From Amorphoplanes friuliensis DSM 7358 (GTDB lineage Bacteria; Actinomycetota; Actinomycetes; Mycobacteriales; Micromonosporaceae), in NCBI RefSeq assembly GCF_000494755.1, contig NC_022657.1, positions 7,408,001 through 7,472,000 of the forward strand: DNA of 64,000 nucleotides, given 5' to 3'. A program made the position numbers and the translations under genes. The notes beneath the pieces were generated by a model, which saw only the letters and a program-made list of their open reading frames with translations, did no database searches and was not told where the DNA came from. Below, piece by piece: positions 26,695 through 35,415 of the stretch (the stretch's first letter is position 1; the number at the start of each line of letters is the position of its first letter).

Positions 26695-27906
26695 TCAGGA
26701 CTTGCGGGGCGAGACCGCCATGATGCCGATGCACATCTCGTCGCTGGTGCCGTCGCCCCACACCACGTAGCGGGGTGGCAGTTTTTTCAGCTGGGGCACC
26801 AGTTTGCGCAGTCCGACGTCGTGCTTGCACGTCACCCGTAGCGTGTCGCCCGGGCCGATCTCCACCGGTGACGGCAGCTTCATCAGGCGCTGGTTGTCGA
26901 AGTCGAACTGTGGCACGTCCAGCACGACCTTGGCTTTCGGCGTACCCGGGTTGAGTTCGACCTTGAGGGCCCGCCCGAGCATGTGCATGTGGCCGAAGCC
27001 GGCGAACAGCGTTGCCGGGGCTTCCACCTTGTGGTCGCAGGTCTGGGTGTCACCGGGCTTCGGGGCGCCGCCCCGGTTGCATTCCTCCACCTGGTCGTCC
27101 GCCATTTCGCCGACCTCCGGGCCGAACCGCTTCGTCACGTCCGCGATCGAGGCCGCCCGGTCGCAGAGCGGGCCCGACTCGTCGGCGGCGCAGGGCAGGT
27201 CGATCGGCCCGTCGAGCGACCACGTTTCGAGTTCCCGGGTGCAGGGCGTGCCGTCCGTCAGCCGCAGCCGCACCGCCGAGAGGTCCGACCCGGTCGGCTT
27301 GCCGTCGGTCGCGAGCAGGTTGTAGTGGATCTGGAGGACGATCAGGCCGCCCGGCTCCAGCTTGTAGCCGGCGTCCTGGTCGAGCAGCGTTTCCGTGGCA
27401 CCTGGCGCCCAGGTGTCCACCCACGCCGCGTCTCCCTCTTCGACCTCGGCGCCGGCCACGCCGGTTCCGCCGAAACACTGCCAGCCGAGGCCAGGGGTCT
27501 TTGCGTCCTGCTTGCGCACCGCGGCAGCACCGCCCGGCGGCACCGCGTACACGATGGCGTGGTGCGCGATGGCGACGTTCTCCGGTGCGAATTGTGTACC
27601 GGTCAGGAACGCCGCTCTGGTCAGGCCCGGATCGATCATCTGGCACCGGTACTCGTCCGAGCCACCGCCCTCCGGCGGCGTCGGCGTGTAGGCCTCGGCC
27701 ATCTTCAGGTCCAGGAACCGTTCGCCGGCGCGCAGCGGCTGCGGTGGAGCCGACGACGCGCCCGCATGCGCACTGTGCGAACCGGCGGGTGGGGGCGCCA
27801 CGCTGTTGTCGGCGTCCGAGCCGCAGGCGGCGACGGCAGCGAACGCTGTCACCAGCGTCATGGCACCCGCCGCGAACTTCCACCGTGGACTGTCGAATTT
27901 CCTCAT
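26695..27906 (-). CDS. Copper type II monooxygenase-like lipoprotein
   Basis: A 403-residue exported lipoprotein (lipobox AAVAAC, Cys28). The mature part resembles the two-domain copper hydroxylases PHM and dopamine beta-monooxygenase. The N-terminal domain has AIAHHAIVYA, giving a His pair. The C-terminal domain has LQIHYN, then GFGHMHMLGRALKV (H-x-H), and near the end SDEMCIGIMAVSP, with the Met expected at the CuM site. Many cysteines could form disulfides, as in the animal enzymes. Bacterial members exist but none has a settled substrate. It is read toward the regulator and divergently from the MMPL transporter. Confidence 0.75.
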   Translation of the reverse strand: MRKFDSPRWKFAAGAMTLVTAFAAVAACGSDADNSVAPPPAGSHSAHAGASSAPPQPLRAGERFLDLKMAEAYTPTPPEGGGSDEYRCQMIDPGLTRAAFLTGTQFAPENVAIAHHAIVYAVPPGGAAAVRKQDAKTPGLGWQCFGGTGVAGAEVEEGDAAWVDTWAPGATETLLDQDAGYKLEPGGLIVLQIHYNLLATDGKPTGSDLSAVRLRLTDGTPCTRELETWSLDGPIDLPCAADESGPLCDRAASIADVTKRFGPEVGEMADDQVEECNRGGAPKPGDTQTCDHKVEAPATLFAGFGHMHMLGRALKVELNPGTPKAKVVLDVPQFDFDNQRLMKLPSPVEIGPGDTLRVTCKHDVGLRKLVPQLKKLPPRYVVWGDGTSDEMCIGIMAVSPRKS

Positions 27907-27995
27907 GGCCTGAACGCTAGGACCGATGTTGTCGCGTCTCGTCGTACCGCAGTCGTGATTCCCGGGAGGAAGGCAGTACCACGGTCCTGCTCCCG

Positions 27996-28045
27996 GAGCG
28001 CCGCATTAACGATCGTCTCAGATTCGCTCGGTACGAATTCAGCCT
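27996..28045 (+). promoter_or_regulatory. Shared 50-bp upstream element, copy 2
   Basis: This copy pairs with the one at 25851-25900 and lies 35 bp before the MMPL start and about 90 bp before the divergent monooxygenase start. It could control both genes. Confidence 0.55.
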
Positions 28046-28079
28046 CGGACAAGCAATGCAACTCGTCAGGAGGCTATTG

Positions 28080-30224
28080 ATGTCAAGCAACGCAGTGTCA
28101 CCCAAGGAAACGCCGCCCGGTCGGTTGGCGGGCCGGTGGGTGCCGTGGCTGGTGATCGGCTTGTGGCTGGCGCTGGCGGTGGTCATGGTGCCGCTGAGCG
28201 GAAAGTTGAGCTCGGTCACCACCGACAGAGCCGTGGACACCCTGCCGGCCGGCGCCGAGTCCACCAAGGTGGCGGTTCTGGAGGACAGTCTCCCCGGCGG
28301 TGAGGACAACACGTTCGTCTTCGTGTACCACCGCGCCGGCGCCTTGACCGACGCCGACCGCGCGACAGTCCAGCGGCACTACAACACCCTGGCCAAACGG
28401 TATCCGCCGAAAACTGCGGCGGCCGGCGAGGACGACGACGATTCGCCGACGCGACTGTCCACCGACCGCCAGGCGATGGTGTTCACCCTCGACGTGAGCA
28501 CGACCCACGGCGCACCGGAGGCGCTCGTCGGCCCGTTGCGTGACGCTGCGAAGGACCGCCCCGCCGGCCTGCAGCTCGAGGTGACCGGCCCCGCCGCGAT
28601 CGACGGCGACCTGGACGCCGTCTTCGACGGCATCGACCTGCAGGTCTTCCTCACCACCGTCATCGTCGTCACGGTCCTGCTCATCCTCACCTACCGCAGC
28701 CCGGTGTTGTGGTTCATCCCGCTCGTGGCCGTGGGCGCGGCCGCACTGACCTCGATGGCGACCGTCTACCTGCTCGTCAAGGGCTTCGGCATCGTGGTCA
28801 ACGACCAGAACTCGGCGCTGCTGACGATCCTGGTGTTCGGCGTCGGCACGGACTACGCGCTGTTGCTCATCGCTCGATATCGGGAGAGTCTGCACCACCA
28901 CGAGAACGTCCGGGTCGCGATGGTCCACGCGCTCCGCGGCGCGGCGCCGGCCATCGTTGCGTCCGCGGCCACCGTGGTCGCCGGCCTGCTCTGCCTGCTC
29001 GTCGCGGACCTGAACAGCACCAGCGGGCTGGGCCCGATCGGTGCGGCCGGCATCCTCTGCGCGCTGGTGGCCATGCTGACGCTGTTCCCGGCGCTGCTCG
29101 TGGTGCTCGGCAGGCGGATCTTCTGGCCGGCCATCCCGCGGTTCAACGCGGCCGTGGAGGCGAAGCCGGGGCTGTGGGGACGGCTCGGCACCGCCATCAG
29201 CCGCCGCCGGTGGGTGGCGACGCTCGGCTCACTCGGCATCCTGGGCGTGCTCGCCATCGGGCTGTCGGGCAACACCGGCGCCCTGCGGGAGCAGGACCAG
29301 TTCCTGTCCGCGCCGGAGTCGGTCACCGGCTTCACCGTTCTGCGCCAGCACTTCCCCGAGCTCGGTGGCCAGCCGATGACGATCTACACGCGGCCGGCGT
29401 ACCAGGATCAGATTCTCGACGTCGTCAAGCGCACTCCCGGCGTCGCACAGGCCGCCCCGGGCGAGACCAGCGGCGGCTGGACCGACATCTCCGTGTTCCC
29501 GGCCGACGCGCCGGACACCGCCGCGGAATACGACACGATCAAGCGGGTGCGCACCGCCGTGCACGCGGTCAACGGGGCGGAGGCGATCGTCGGCGGGCCG
29601 AGCGCGGAGAACCTCGACACCGAGGTGACCACCAGTCGCGACGAGAAGCTGGTGATCCCGCTGGTGCTCGCCGTCGTCCTGATCGTCCTGGGGCTGCTGC
29701 TGCGGGCGATCGTGGCCCCGCTGATCTTGATGGCCACCGTGATCGTCTCGTTCGCCGCGGCCTTCGGTGGCAGCGTGTTCGTCTTCGACACGATTCTCGG
29801 GTTCAAGGGAGTCGATTATTCGGTGCCGCTGCTGGCATTCCTGTTCCTGGTGGCACTCGGCGTCGACTACAACATCTTCCTGACCAGCCGGGCCCGGGAG
29901 GAGACCGTGCGGCTCGGCACCAGAGAGGGCATGCTCAAAGCCCTCTCCGCCACCGGTGGCGTCATCACCTCGGCCGGGCTGGTCCTGGCGGCCACGTTTG
30001 CGGTCCTCGCGACGCTACCGCTGGTGATGCTGATCGAGGTCGGGTTCCTGGTCGCCTTCGGCGTGCTGCTCGACGCCCTGCTGGTGCGGTCGGTCCTGGT
30101 CCCCGCCCTCACCCTGCTGATCGGCCGACGGATGTGGTGGCCGAGCCGGTTGTCCCGACCGGTGGAGCTGCCGGACGATCGACGGCCGCTCGTGGACGAT
30201 CAGGAGCCAGCGCTGCAACGGTGA
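28080..30224 (+). CDS. MMPL-family membrane transporter
   Basis: An RND-type exporter of 714 residues, in the MmpL/actinorhodin-transport group that moves lipids, siderophores or antibiotics. Two halves each have one membrane segment, a large outer loop and a cluster of five segments. Typical motifs are FGVGTDYALLLIARYRESL in the first half and LGVDYNIFLTSRAREE in the second, with the conserved Gly-x-x-x-Asp-Tyr used for proton relay. The start is ATG 28080, six bases after CAGGAGG, not the earlier in-frame ATG at 28056. The shared upstream element links it to the NarL-type regulator. A strong terminator follows. Confidence 0.92.
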   Translation: MSSNAVSPKETPPGRLAGRWVPWLVIGLWLALAVVMVPLSGKLSSVTTDRAVDTLPAGAESTKVAVLEDSLPGGEDNTFVFVYHRAGALTDADRATVQRHYNTLAKRYPPKTAAAGEDDDDSPTRLSTDRQAMVFTLDVSTTHGAPEALVGPLRDAAKDRPAGLQLEVTGPAAIDGDLDAVFDGIDLQVFLTTVIVVTVLLILTYRSPVLWFIPLVAVGAAALTSMATVYLLVKGFGIVVNDQNSALLTILVFGVGTDYALLLIARYRESLHHHENVRVAMVHALRGAAPAIVASAATVVAGLLCLLVADLNSTSGLGPIGAAGILCALVAMLTLFPALLVVLGRRIFWPAIPRFNAAVEAKPGLWGRLGTAISRRRWVATLGSLGILGVLAIGLSGNTGALREQDQFLSAPESVTGFTVLRQHFPELGGQPMTIYTRPAYQDQILDVVKRTPGVAQAAPGETSGGWTDISVFPADAPDTAAEYDTIKRVRTAVHAVNGAEAIVGGPSAENLDTEVTTSRDEKLVIPLVLAVVLIVLGLLLRAIVAPLILMATVIVSFAAAFGGSVFVFDTILGFKGVDYSVPLLAFLFLVALGVDYNIFLTSRAREETVRLGTREGMLKALSATGGVITSAGLVLAATFAVLATLPLVMLIEVGFLVAFGVLLDALLVRSVLVPALTLLIGRRMWWPSRLSRPVELPDDRRPLVDDQEPALQR

Positions 30225-30242
30225 GCGCGGCGGCACGGACGA

Positions 30243-30280
30243 GATCCGGGACGGGGACCCAGACCCGTCCCGGATCTTTC
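30243..30280 (+). terminator. Intrinsic terminator after the MMPL gene
   Basis: A perfect 13-bp stem (GATCCGGGACGGG with its complement), an 8-nt loop, then TTTC. Confidence 0.8.
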
Positions 30281-30385
30281 AACGGCCCTACGGCCGCCGG
30301 CCTTCGGTCCCGAGCCAAGGCTGAGGTGGTGGGCCGACGACGACCGGACCAGACCTCCCGTAATCTCCGAAGAGTGAGGGAGACC

Positions 30386-30871
30386 GTGACCTATCTGGAA
30401 ATGACGGCACAGGACCAGCTCGTTCCGGCGGATCCGGTGGCCGGGTTGACGCTCGATCCTCTGGACCGCGACTCACCCCTGGTCGTCGACCTTCAGGTAC
30501 GCATAGGTGCTCCCCACGGCTGGAAGTGCGCCACCCGTACGGCGGAGGAGTGGACCGCCTGGCGTGCCCGATATCCGGACCGGGTGTTCTGGCAGCTGTC
30601 CTTCGACGATGAGCCCGCCGGCCTGGCCGCTTACGATCTGCACCCCGGCCCGGAGGTGGAGATCGAGACCTTCGGTCTGGTGCCGGAGTTCGTCGGCCGG
30701 GGCCTCGGCGGACACGCGCTGACCCTCACGGTGCGGCGCGCCTGGGAGCTGATCCCCGCCGTTCGGCGAATCTGGCTGCACACGTCAACGGCGGACCACG
30801 CCGGCGCGTTGCCCAACTATCTGCGCCGCGGTTTCCGCACCTTCCGGACCGTGGAACGCGAACGGGACTGA
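30386..30871 (+). CDS. GNAT-family N-acetyltransferase
   Basis: A 161-residue acetyltransferase. The acetyl-CoA loop reads GLVPEFVGRGLGGHALTLTV, the standard Q/R-x-x-G-x-G/A pattern, followed by ELIPAVRRIWLHTSTADHAG, then ALPNYLRRGFRTF at the C-terminus, where the Tyr often acts as general acid. The substrate is unknown. GTG 30386 follows an AGGGAG ribosome binding site; the in-frame ATG at 30401 is less well placed. It lies alone between the MMPL terminator and the molybdoenzyme operon. Confidence 0.88.
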   Translation: MTYLEMTAQDQLVPADPVAGLTLDPLDRDSPLVVDLQVRIGAPHGWKCATRTAEEWTAWRARYPDRVFWQLSFDDEPAGLAAYDLHPGPEVEIETFGLVPEFVGRGLGGHALTLTVRRAWELIPAVRRIWLHTSTADHAGALPNYLRRGFRTFRTVERERD

Positions 30872-30958
30872 CGACGACTAGCCCGGCCCGGCAGGGGTAG
30901 TCAGGCGGCCGCCGGATGTCGGTGTGGTCGGTCAGGCCGGCACGGGAGGGAGTGCACC

Positions 30959-33265
30959 ATGGCTGACCGGATCGCTGACCCCTGGGGCGAGCGGACGCCG
31001 TACGGGCCTGGGCAGACGTGGCCCGCCCGCGTCGACCTGCACCTCGCCGAGGGTGTCGAAGAAGCGGACGTCGACCGCTGGGTGCAGTCGGCGTCGATCC
31101 TGCACTCGAACGGCGACGCCATGGACATCGCCGTCAAGGACGGGCGGATCGTCGGCGTGCGTGGCCGCGCGGAGGACCGGGTCAACCGTGGCCGGCTCGG
31201 GCCCAAGGATCTTTACGGCTGGCAGGCCAACAACAGTCCCGACCGGCTGACCCGGCCGTTGATCCGGCAGGACGGCCGGCTGGTGGAGACCGACTGGGAC
31301 ACGGCGATGGGCCGGATCGTGCACCGCTCGCGGGAGCTTCTCGAGGGCCCGGGCGGCTGGGGACATTTCGGGTTCTACACCAGCGGACAGCTGTTCCTGG
31401 AGGACTACTACACGCTCGGCCTGATCGGGAAAGCCGGTCTCGGCAACCCGCACATGGACGGCAACACCCGGCTGTGCACGGCCACGGCCGCGGCGGCGCT
31501 CAAGGCCAGTTTCGGCACCGACGGCCAGCCGGGCTCCTACACCGACGTCGATCACTGCGACACGATCGCCGTGTGGGGGCACAACCCGGCGGAGACGCAG
31601 GCCGTCCTCTGGATGCGGATGCTCGATCGCCGCAGCGGACCGAACCCGCCGGCGCTGCTCGCCGTCGATCCGCGATCCACGCCGGTGGCGCGCGAGGCCG
31701 ACGTGCATCTCGCGCCGCGGACCGGCACCAATCAGGCCCTGCTCAACGGTCTCCTCCGCGAGATCATCCAGCGGGGCTGGTGCGACGACACCTACCTCGC
31801 CGCCCACACGATCGGATTCGACGAGCTGTCCCGGGTGGTCGACGCCTGTCCGATCGACCGGGTCGCCGGCATCTGCGACCTGAAGGCGGCCGACATCGAA
31901 CGTGCCGCCGAGGTCATCGGCACCGCCGGCCGCCTACTCTCGACCGTCCTGCAGGGCTTCTACCAGTCCAACCAGGCCACCGCCGCGTCCTGCCAGATCA
32001 ACAACCTGCACCTGGTACGCGGCCAGCTCGGTCGTCCCGGCGCCGGGGTCTATCAGATGAACGGTCAGCCCACCGCGCAGAACACGCGTGAGACCGGCGC
32101 CGACGGTGACCTCCCCGGCCTGCGCAACTGGGACAACCCCGACCACATCCGCGAGCTGGCCGAACTGTGGAACGTCGACGACCTGACGATCCCGCACTGG
32201 TCGCCCCCGACCCACGCCCTGCAGATCTGGCGGTACGCCGAACAGGGCTCGATCAAGCTGCTGTGGATCAGTGCCACCAACCCCGCCGTGTCCCTGCCCG
32301 ACCTGGCCCGCATCCGCCGCATCCTGGCGCAGCCGGAGCTCCTGGTGGTCGTGCAGGACCTGTTCCTCACCGAAACCGCGGAACTGGCCGACGTGGTGCT
32401 GCCCGCGGCGACGTGGGGTGAGAAGACCGGCACGTTCACCAACGCCGACCGCACCGTGCACCTGAGCGAGAAAGCCGTCGACCCGCCCGGCGAGGCGCGG
32501 GCCGACCTGGACATCTTCCTCGACTACGCCCGGCGCATGGACTTCCGCAACCGCGACGGCGAACCGCTGATCGGCTGGACCACACCCGAGGAGGCGTTCG
32601 AGGCGTGGAAGTGGTGCTCGGCGGGACGGCCGTGCGACTACACCGCGATCACCTACGAGCGGTTGCGCGGGGGAAGCGGCATCCAGTGGGGTGGTGAACG
32701 GCTCTACACCGACGGCGTCTTCAACACCGATCCCGGCTACTGCGAGACGTACGGGCAGGATCTGAGCACCGGTGCGGAGTTCACCGCCGAGCAGTACCGC
32801 GCCAAGGAGCCGGCCGGGCGGGCGTTCCTCCACGCCGCCGACTACCAGCCCTCCCCCGAGGTGCCCTCCGGCGACTTCCCGCTGCTGCTGACCACCGGGC
32901 GCACGATCTACCAATTTCACACGCGTACCAAGACCGGCCGGGCGCCGGAGCTCGACGCGGCCGCGCCGGACGTGTGGGTCGAGTTGCATCCGGACGACGC
33001 GGCCCGGTACGGGATCACCGAGGGTGACCTGGTCAATATCTCCTCACCCCGCGGGGGGATCGAGGCCCGCGCCCGCCTCGGGGGCATCCGGCTCGGGGTG
33101 GTGTTCGTGCCGTTCCACTACGGCTACTTCGACGTCGACCCGGCCGGCCGCCGGCCCCGGGCGGCCAACGAGCTCACCGTGACCGCCTGGGACCCGGTGT
33201 CCAAACAACCGATCTTCAAGGTCGCGGCGGTACGGATCGCCAAGCTCGCCGGACCGGAGGGATGA
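30959..33265 (+). CDS. Molybdopterin oxidoreductase lacking the N-terminal Fe-S cysteines
   Basis: A 768-residue enzyme of the DMSO reductase superfamily, closest in feel to nitrate reductases. Mo-bis-MGD binding regions include NTRLCTATAA, whose Cys would be the metal ligand as in Nap/Nas enzymes, AVWGHNPAETQAVLW, QINNLHLVRGQLGRPGAG, and LPLLLTTGRT-like sequence at the C-terminal domain. The N-terminus reads VQSASILHSNGDAMDIAV: where most relatives have C-x2-C-x3-C for a [4Fe-4S] cluster there are Ser, His and Asp. No replacement ligands are evident. A strong ribosome binding site (GGGAGGGAG) precedes ATG 30959. Its stop overlaps the start of a small helical partner gene. No signal peptide, so cytoplasmic. 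Confidence 0.85.
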   Translation: MADRIADPWGERTPYGPGQTWPARVDLHLAEGVEEADVDRWVQSASILHSNGDAMDIAVKDGRIVGVRGRAEDRVNRGRLGPKDLYGWQANNSPDRLTRPLIRQDGRLVETDWDTAMGRIVHRSRELLEGPGGWGHFGFYTSGQLFLEDYYTLGLIGKAGLGNPHMDGNTRLCTATAAAALKASFGTDGQPGSYTDVDHCDTIAVWGHNPAETQAVLWMRMLDRRSGPNPPALLAVDPRSTPVAREADVHLAPRTGTNQALLNGLLREIIQRGWCDDTYLAAHTIGFDELSRVVDACPIDRVAGICDLKAADIERAAEVIGTAGRLLSTVLQGFYQSNQATAASCQINNLHLVRGQLGRPGAGVYQMNGQPTAQNTRETGADGDLPGLRNWDNPDHIRELAELWNVDDLTIPHWSPPTHALQIWRYAEQGSIKLLWISATNPAVSLPDLARIRRILAQPELLVVVQDLFLTETAELADVVLPAATWGEKTGTFTNADRTVHLSEKAVDPPGEARADLDIFLDYARRMDFRNRDGEPLIGWTTPEEAFEAWKWCSAGRPCDYTAITYERLRGGSGIQWGGERLYTDGVFNTDPGYCETYGQDLSTGAEFTAEQYRAKEPAGRAFLHAADYQPSPEVPSGDFPLLLTTGRTIYQFHTRTKTGRAPELDAAAPDVWVELHPDDAARYGITEGDLVNISSPRGGIEARARLGGIRLGVVFVPFHYGYFDVDPAGRRPRAANELTVTAWDPVSKQPIFKVAAVRIAKLAGPEG

Positions 33266-33726
33266 CCGTGCACCTGGCCCACTACCTCGGACTGCTGCAC
33301 CGCGCCCAGCTCACCCTGGCCGACGCGTTCCGGCAGGTGGCCGCCGCGCACGGCGACGAGCCGGACATCGACCTGCTCTGCCGGCAGCAGGCCGAGCGGT
33401 GCGACGACCACGCCGCACGGCTGGAGCCGTTCGCGCGCCGCTACGCCGAGGACGCCCCCGAAGAACCGGAGCGGCTGCACTCCGAGTTGTTCCGGGGCAC
33501 GCGTACGGGTGGGATCGGCCTGCTGCGTGACCTGCAGGACCTCTATCTGATGGCCGCGGAGTGCGACGTGTGCTGGACGGTTGTCGGCCAGGCTGCGCGA
33601 GGCGTCCGCGACCGGGATCTGATCGAGGTGGTGACCAGCTGCGACGCCGAGACCGCGATCCAGCTCGCGTGGCTGCGGACACGCATGAAGGCCGCCGCCC
33701 CGCAGGCCCTGGTCGTCGCCGACTGA
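33262..33726 (+). CDS. Small helical partner of the molybdoenzyme, unknown family
   Basis: A 154-residue all-helical protein starting at an ATGA overlap with the oxidoreductase stop, which implies coupled translation. HYLGLLHRAQLTLADAFRQV, then DEPDIDLLCRQQAERCDDHA and YLMAAECDVCWTVVGQAARG suggest a four-helix, ferritin-like or chaperone-like bundle. It has several Cys, His and Asp/Glu residues but no full di-iron signature I can define. It could be a dedicated assembly factor or an electron-transfer partner; this is inferred only from genetic coupling. Confidence 0.7.
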   Translation: MTVHLAHYLGLLHRAQLTLADAFRQVAAAHGDEPDIDLLCRQQAERCDDHAARLEPFARRYAEDAPEEPERLHSELFRGTRTGGIGLLRDLQDLYLMAAECDVCWTVVGQAARGVRDRDLIEVVTSCDAETAIQLAWLRTRMKAAAPQALVVAD

Positions 33727-33806
33727 CTGGCAGGAAAGTTCTCAGATCCCTGCCGGTGCGGCCGATGCACTCGCTCGACGTAGTGGAGAGCGAGACTGGA
33801 GTGCCC

Positions 33807-35330
33807 ATGGCCGACAGCACGAAGCGCGTTGTCATGTCAGCTGTTTCCGCCGCCCTGGCGGTGCTGCCGCTCGGCGTGGTGGCGACCCCCGCCTCGGCAG
33901 CCCCGCCACGCCCCCTGGCGCGCAACTGGGCGAGCTGGCTCGGCTCGACGAGCACGGAGAGTGCGACGACGCTGCGCCAGGTGCGTACCGTCATCGGCGC
34001 CGACACCACCGCGACGGCTGCGCTGACCGGCCGGGGAGTCGGTGTGGCCCTGATCGACACCGGTGTCGCGCCGGTGCCCGGTCTGCCGGCCGGCCGGATC
34101 GTGAACGGCCCCGACCTGTCGATGGAGTCGCAGGCCCCCCAGCTGCGCTACCTCGACACTTTCGGGCACGGCACCCACATGGCCGGCATCATCGTCGGCA
34201 ACGACGCCGCCACCGGCACCGTCGGTCTGGCCCCCGACGTCAAGCTGACCTCGATCAAGGTCGGCACGGCCACCGGAACGGTCGACGTCTCGCAGGTCAT
34301 CGCCGCGGTCGACTGGGTGGTCGCGCACCGCAACGACGACACCGCCAACCCCATCAAGGTCATCAACCTCTCGTACGGCTCCGGTGGCACCCCGAACACC
34401 TGGAACGACTCCCTCGGTTTTGCCGTCGAGAAGGCGTGGCAGGCCGGGATCGTCGTGGTCGCCGCGGCGGGCAACGACGGCAACGGCGCCGGAGTGCTGG
34501 CCAACCCCGCCTCCGACGAGTGGATCATCACTGTGGGCGCCACGGCGACCAAGGGAACCGCCACGACCTACGACGACGAGCTGACCACCTTCACCAACCT
34601 TCCGAAGGCCGGCAAGCAGATCAACGTCCTCGCCCCCGGTACGTCGATCCTGTCCCTGCGCGACAACGGCTCGTCGGTCGACCTGGCCAACCCGTCGGCC
34701 CGGGTGGGCGACACGCTGTTCCGGGGCAGCGGCACCTCGCAGGCCGCCGCGGTGACCTCCGCCGCCGTCGCCCTGCTGCTGCAGGCGAAGCCGTGGGCCA
34801 CCCCCGACCAGATCAAGGAATGGCTGATCAGGAGCGCGACTTACCTCCCGTACGGAACGGCAGCCGCGCTCGGTCTCAAGGAGATCAACGTGAACGCCGC
34901 ACTGGCCCGCAGCGGCTCCGCCGTTCAGGCGCAGAGCTGGAACAGGTCGAGCGGCGCAGGCACGCTGGACAACGCCCGCGGTGACAGTCGTGTGATGTTC
35001 GACAACGTGCCGCTCTCGGGCCAGCGTTCCGTGTGGGGGCCGTTGGCGACCAGCGGCTGGGCCGCGAAGTCCGCCGCGGGTGCCGCCTGGGCCGGCGGGG
35101 TCTGGATGGGTTACCGACTGGCGGGCGACGGCTGGACAGGCACCTCTTGGGCCTCCCGTACCTGGTCACCGGCGGTCTGGTCCAACAGTGCACCGTGGAC
35201 GGGCGCCTCGACGACCTGGGCCGACCCGTCGTGGTCCGGACGCTCGTGGTCCGGGCGCTCGTGGTCGGCCGGCGCCTGGTCGGGCCGCTCCTGGTCCAGC
35301 GACGACTGGTCCTCCGCCTCCTGGAGCTGA
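33807..35330 (+). CDS. Secreted subtilisin-family (S8) serine protease with Trp/Ser tail
   Basis: A 507-residue exported protease. The signal peptide is residues 1-~31, ending TPASA. The catalytic domain contains the triad: Asp in VGVALIDTGVAPV, His in FGHGTHMAGII and Ser in FRGSGTSQAAAV; the oxyanion Asn lies in VVAAAGNDGNG. After the catalytic domain (about residue 370) an ~125-residue tail becomes increasingly rich in Trp and Ser, with repeated units such as WSGRSWSGRSWS and WSSDDWSSASWS at the end. Similar W-S-rich tails occur on actinobacterial S8 proteases, perhaps for cell-wall or surface contact. The ATG at 33807 gives a normal signal peptide. Confidence 0.92.
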   Translation: MADSTKRVVMSAVSAALAVLPLGVVATPASAAPPRPLARNWASWLGSTSTESATTLRQVRTVIGADTTATAALTGRGVGVALIDTGVAPVPGLPAGRIVNGPDLSMESQAPQLRYLDTFGHGTHMAGIIVGNDAATGTVGLAPDVKLTSIKVGTATGTVDVSQVIAAVDWVVAHRNDDTANPIKVINLSYGSGGTPNTWNDSLGFAVEKAWQAGIVVVAAAGNDGNGAGVLANPASDEWIITVGATATKGTATTYDDELTTFTNLPKAGKQINVLAPGTSILSLRDNGSSVDLANPSARVGDTLFRGSGTSQAAAVTSAAVALLLQAKPWATPDQIKEWLIRSATYLPYGTAAALGLKEINVNAALARSGSAVQAQSWNRSSGAGTLDNARGDSRVMFDNVPLSGQRSVWGPLATSGWAAKSAAGAAWAGGVWMGYRLAGDGWTGTSWASRTWSPAVWSNSAPWTGASTTWADPSWSGRSWSGRSWSAGAWSGRSWSSDDWSSASWS

Positions 35331-35415
35331 CCCTCCAGCCGGTGGCCGTGCGCATAAGCTGGGGTGTCAGGGGTATGCGCCCGGCCACCACCCGAGGCGG
35401 AGGAAAACACACGCT

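Noticed and set aside
35230..35330. Frameshift suspected in the subtilase tail
   Set aside because: The W-S repeats continue cleanly to a stop codon, and comparable tails are known in actinobacterial S8 proteases.
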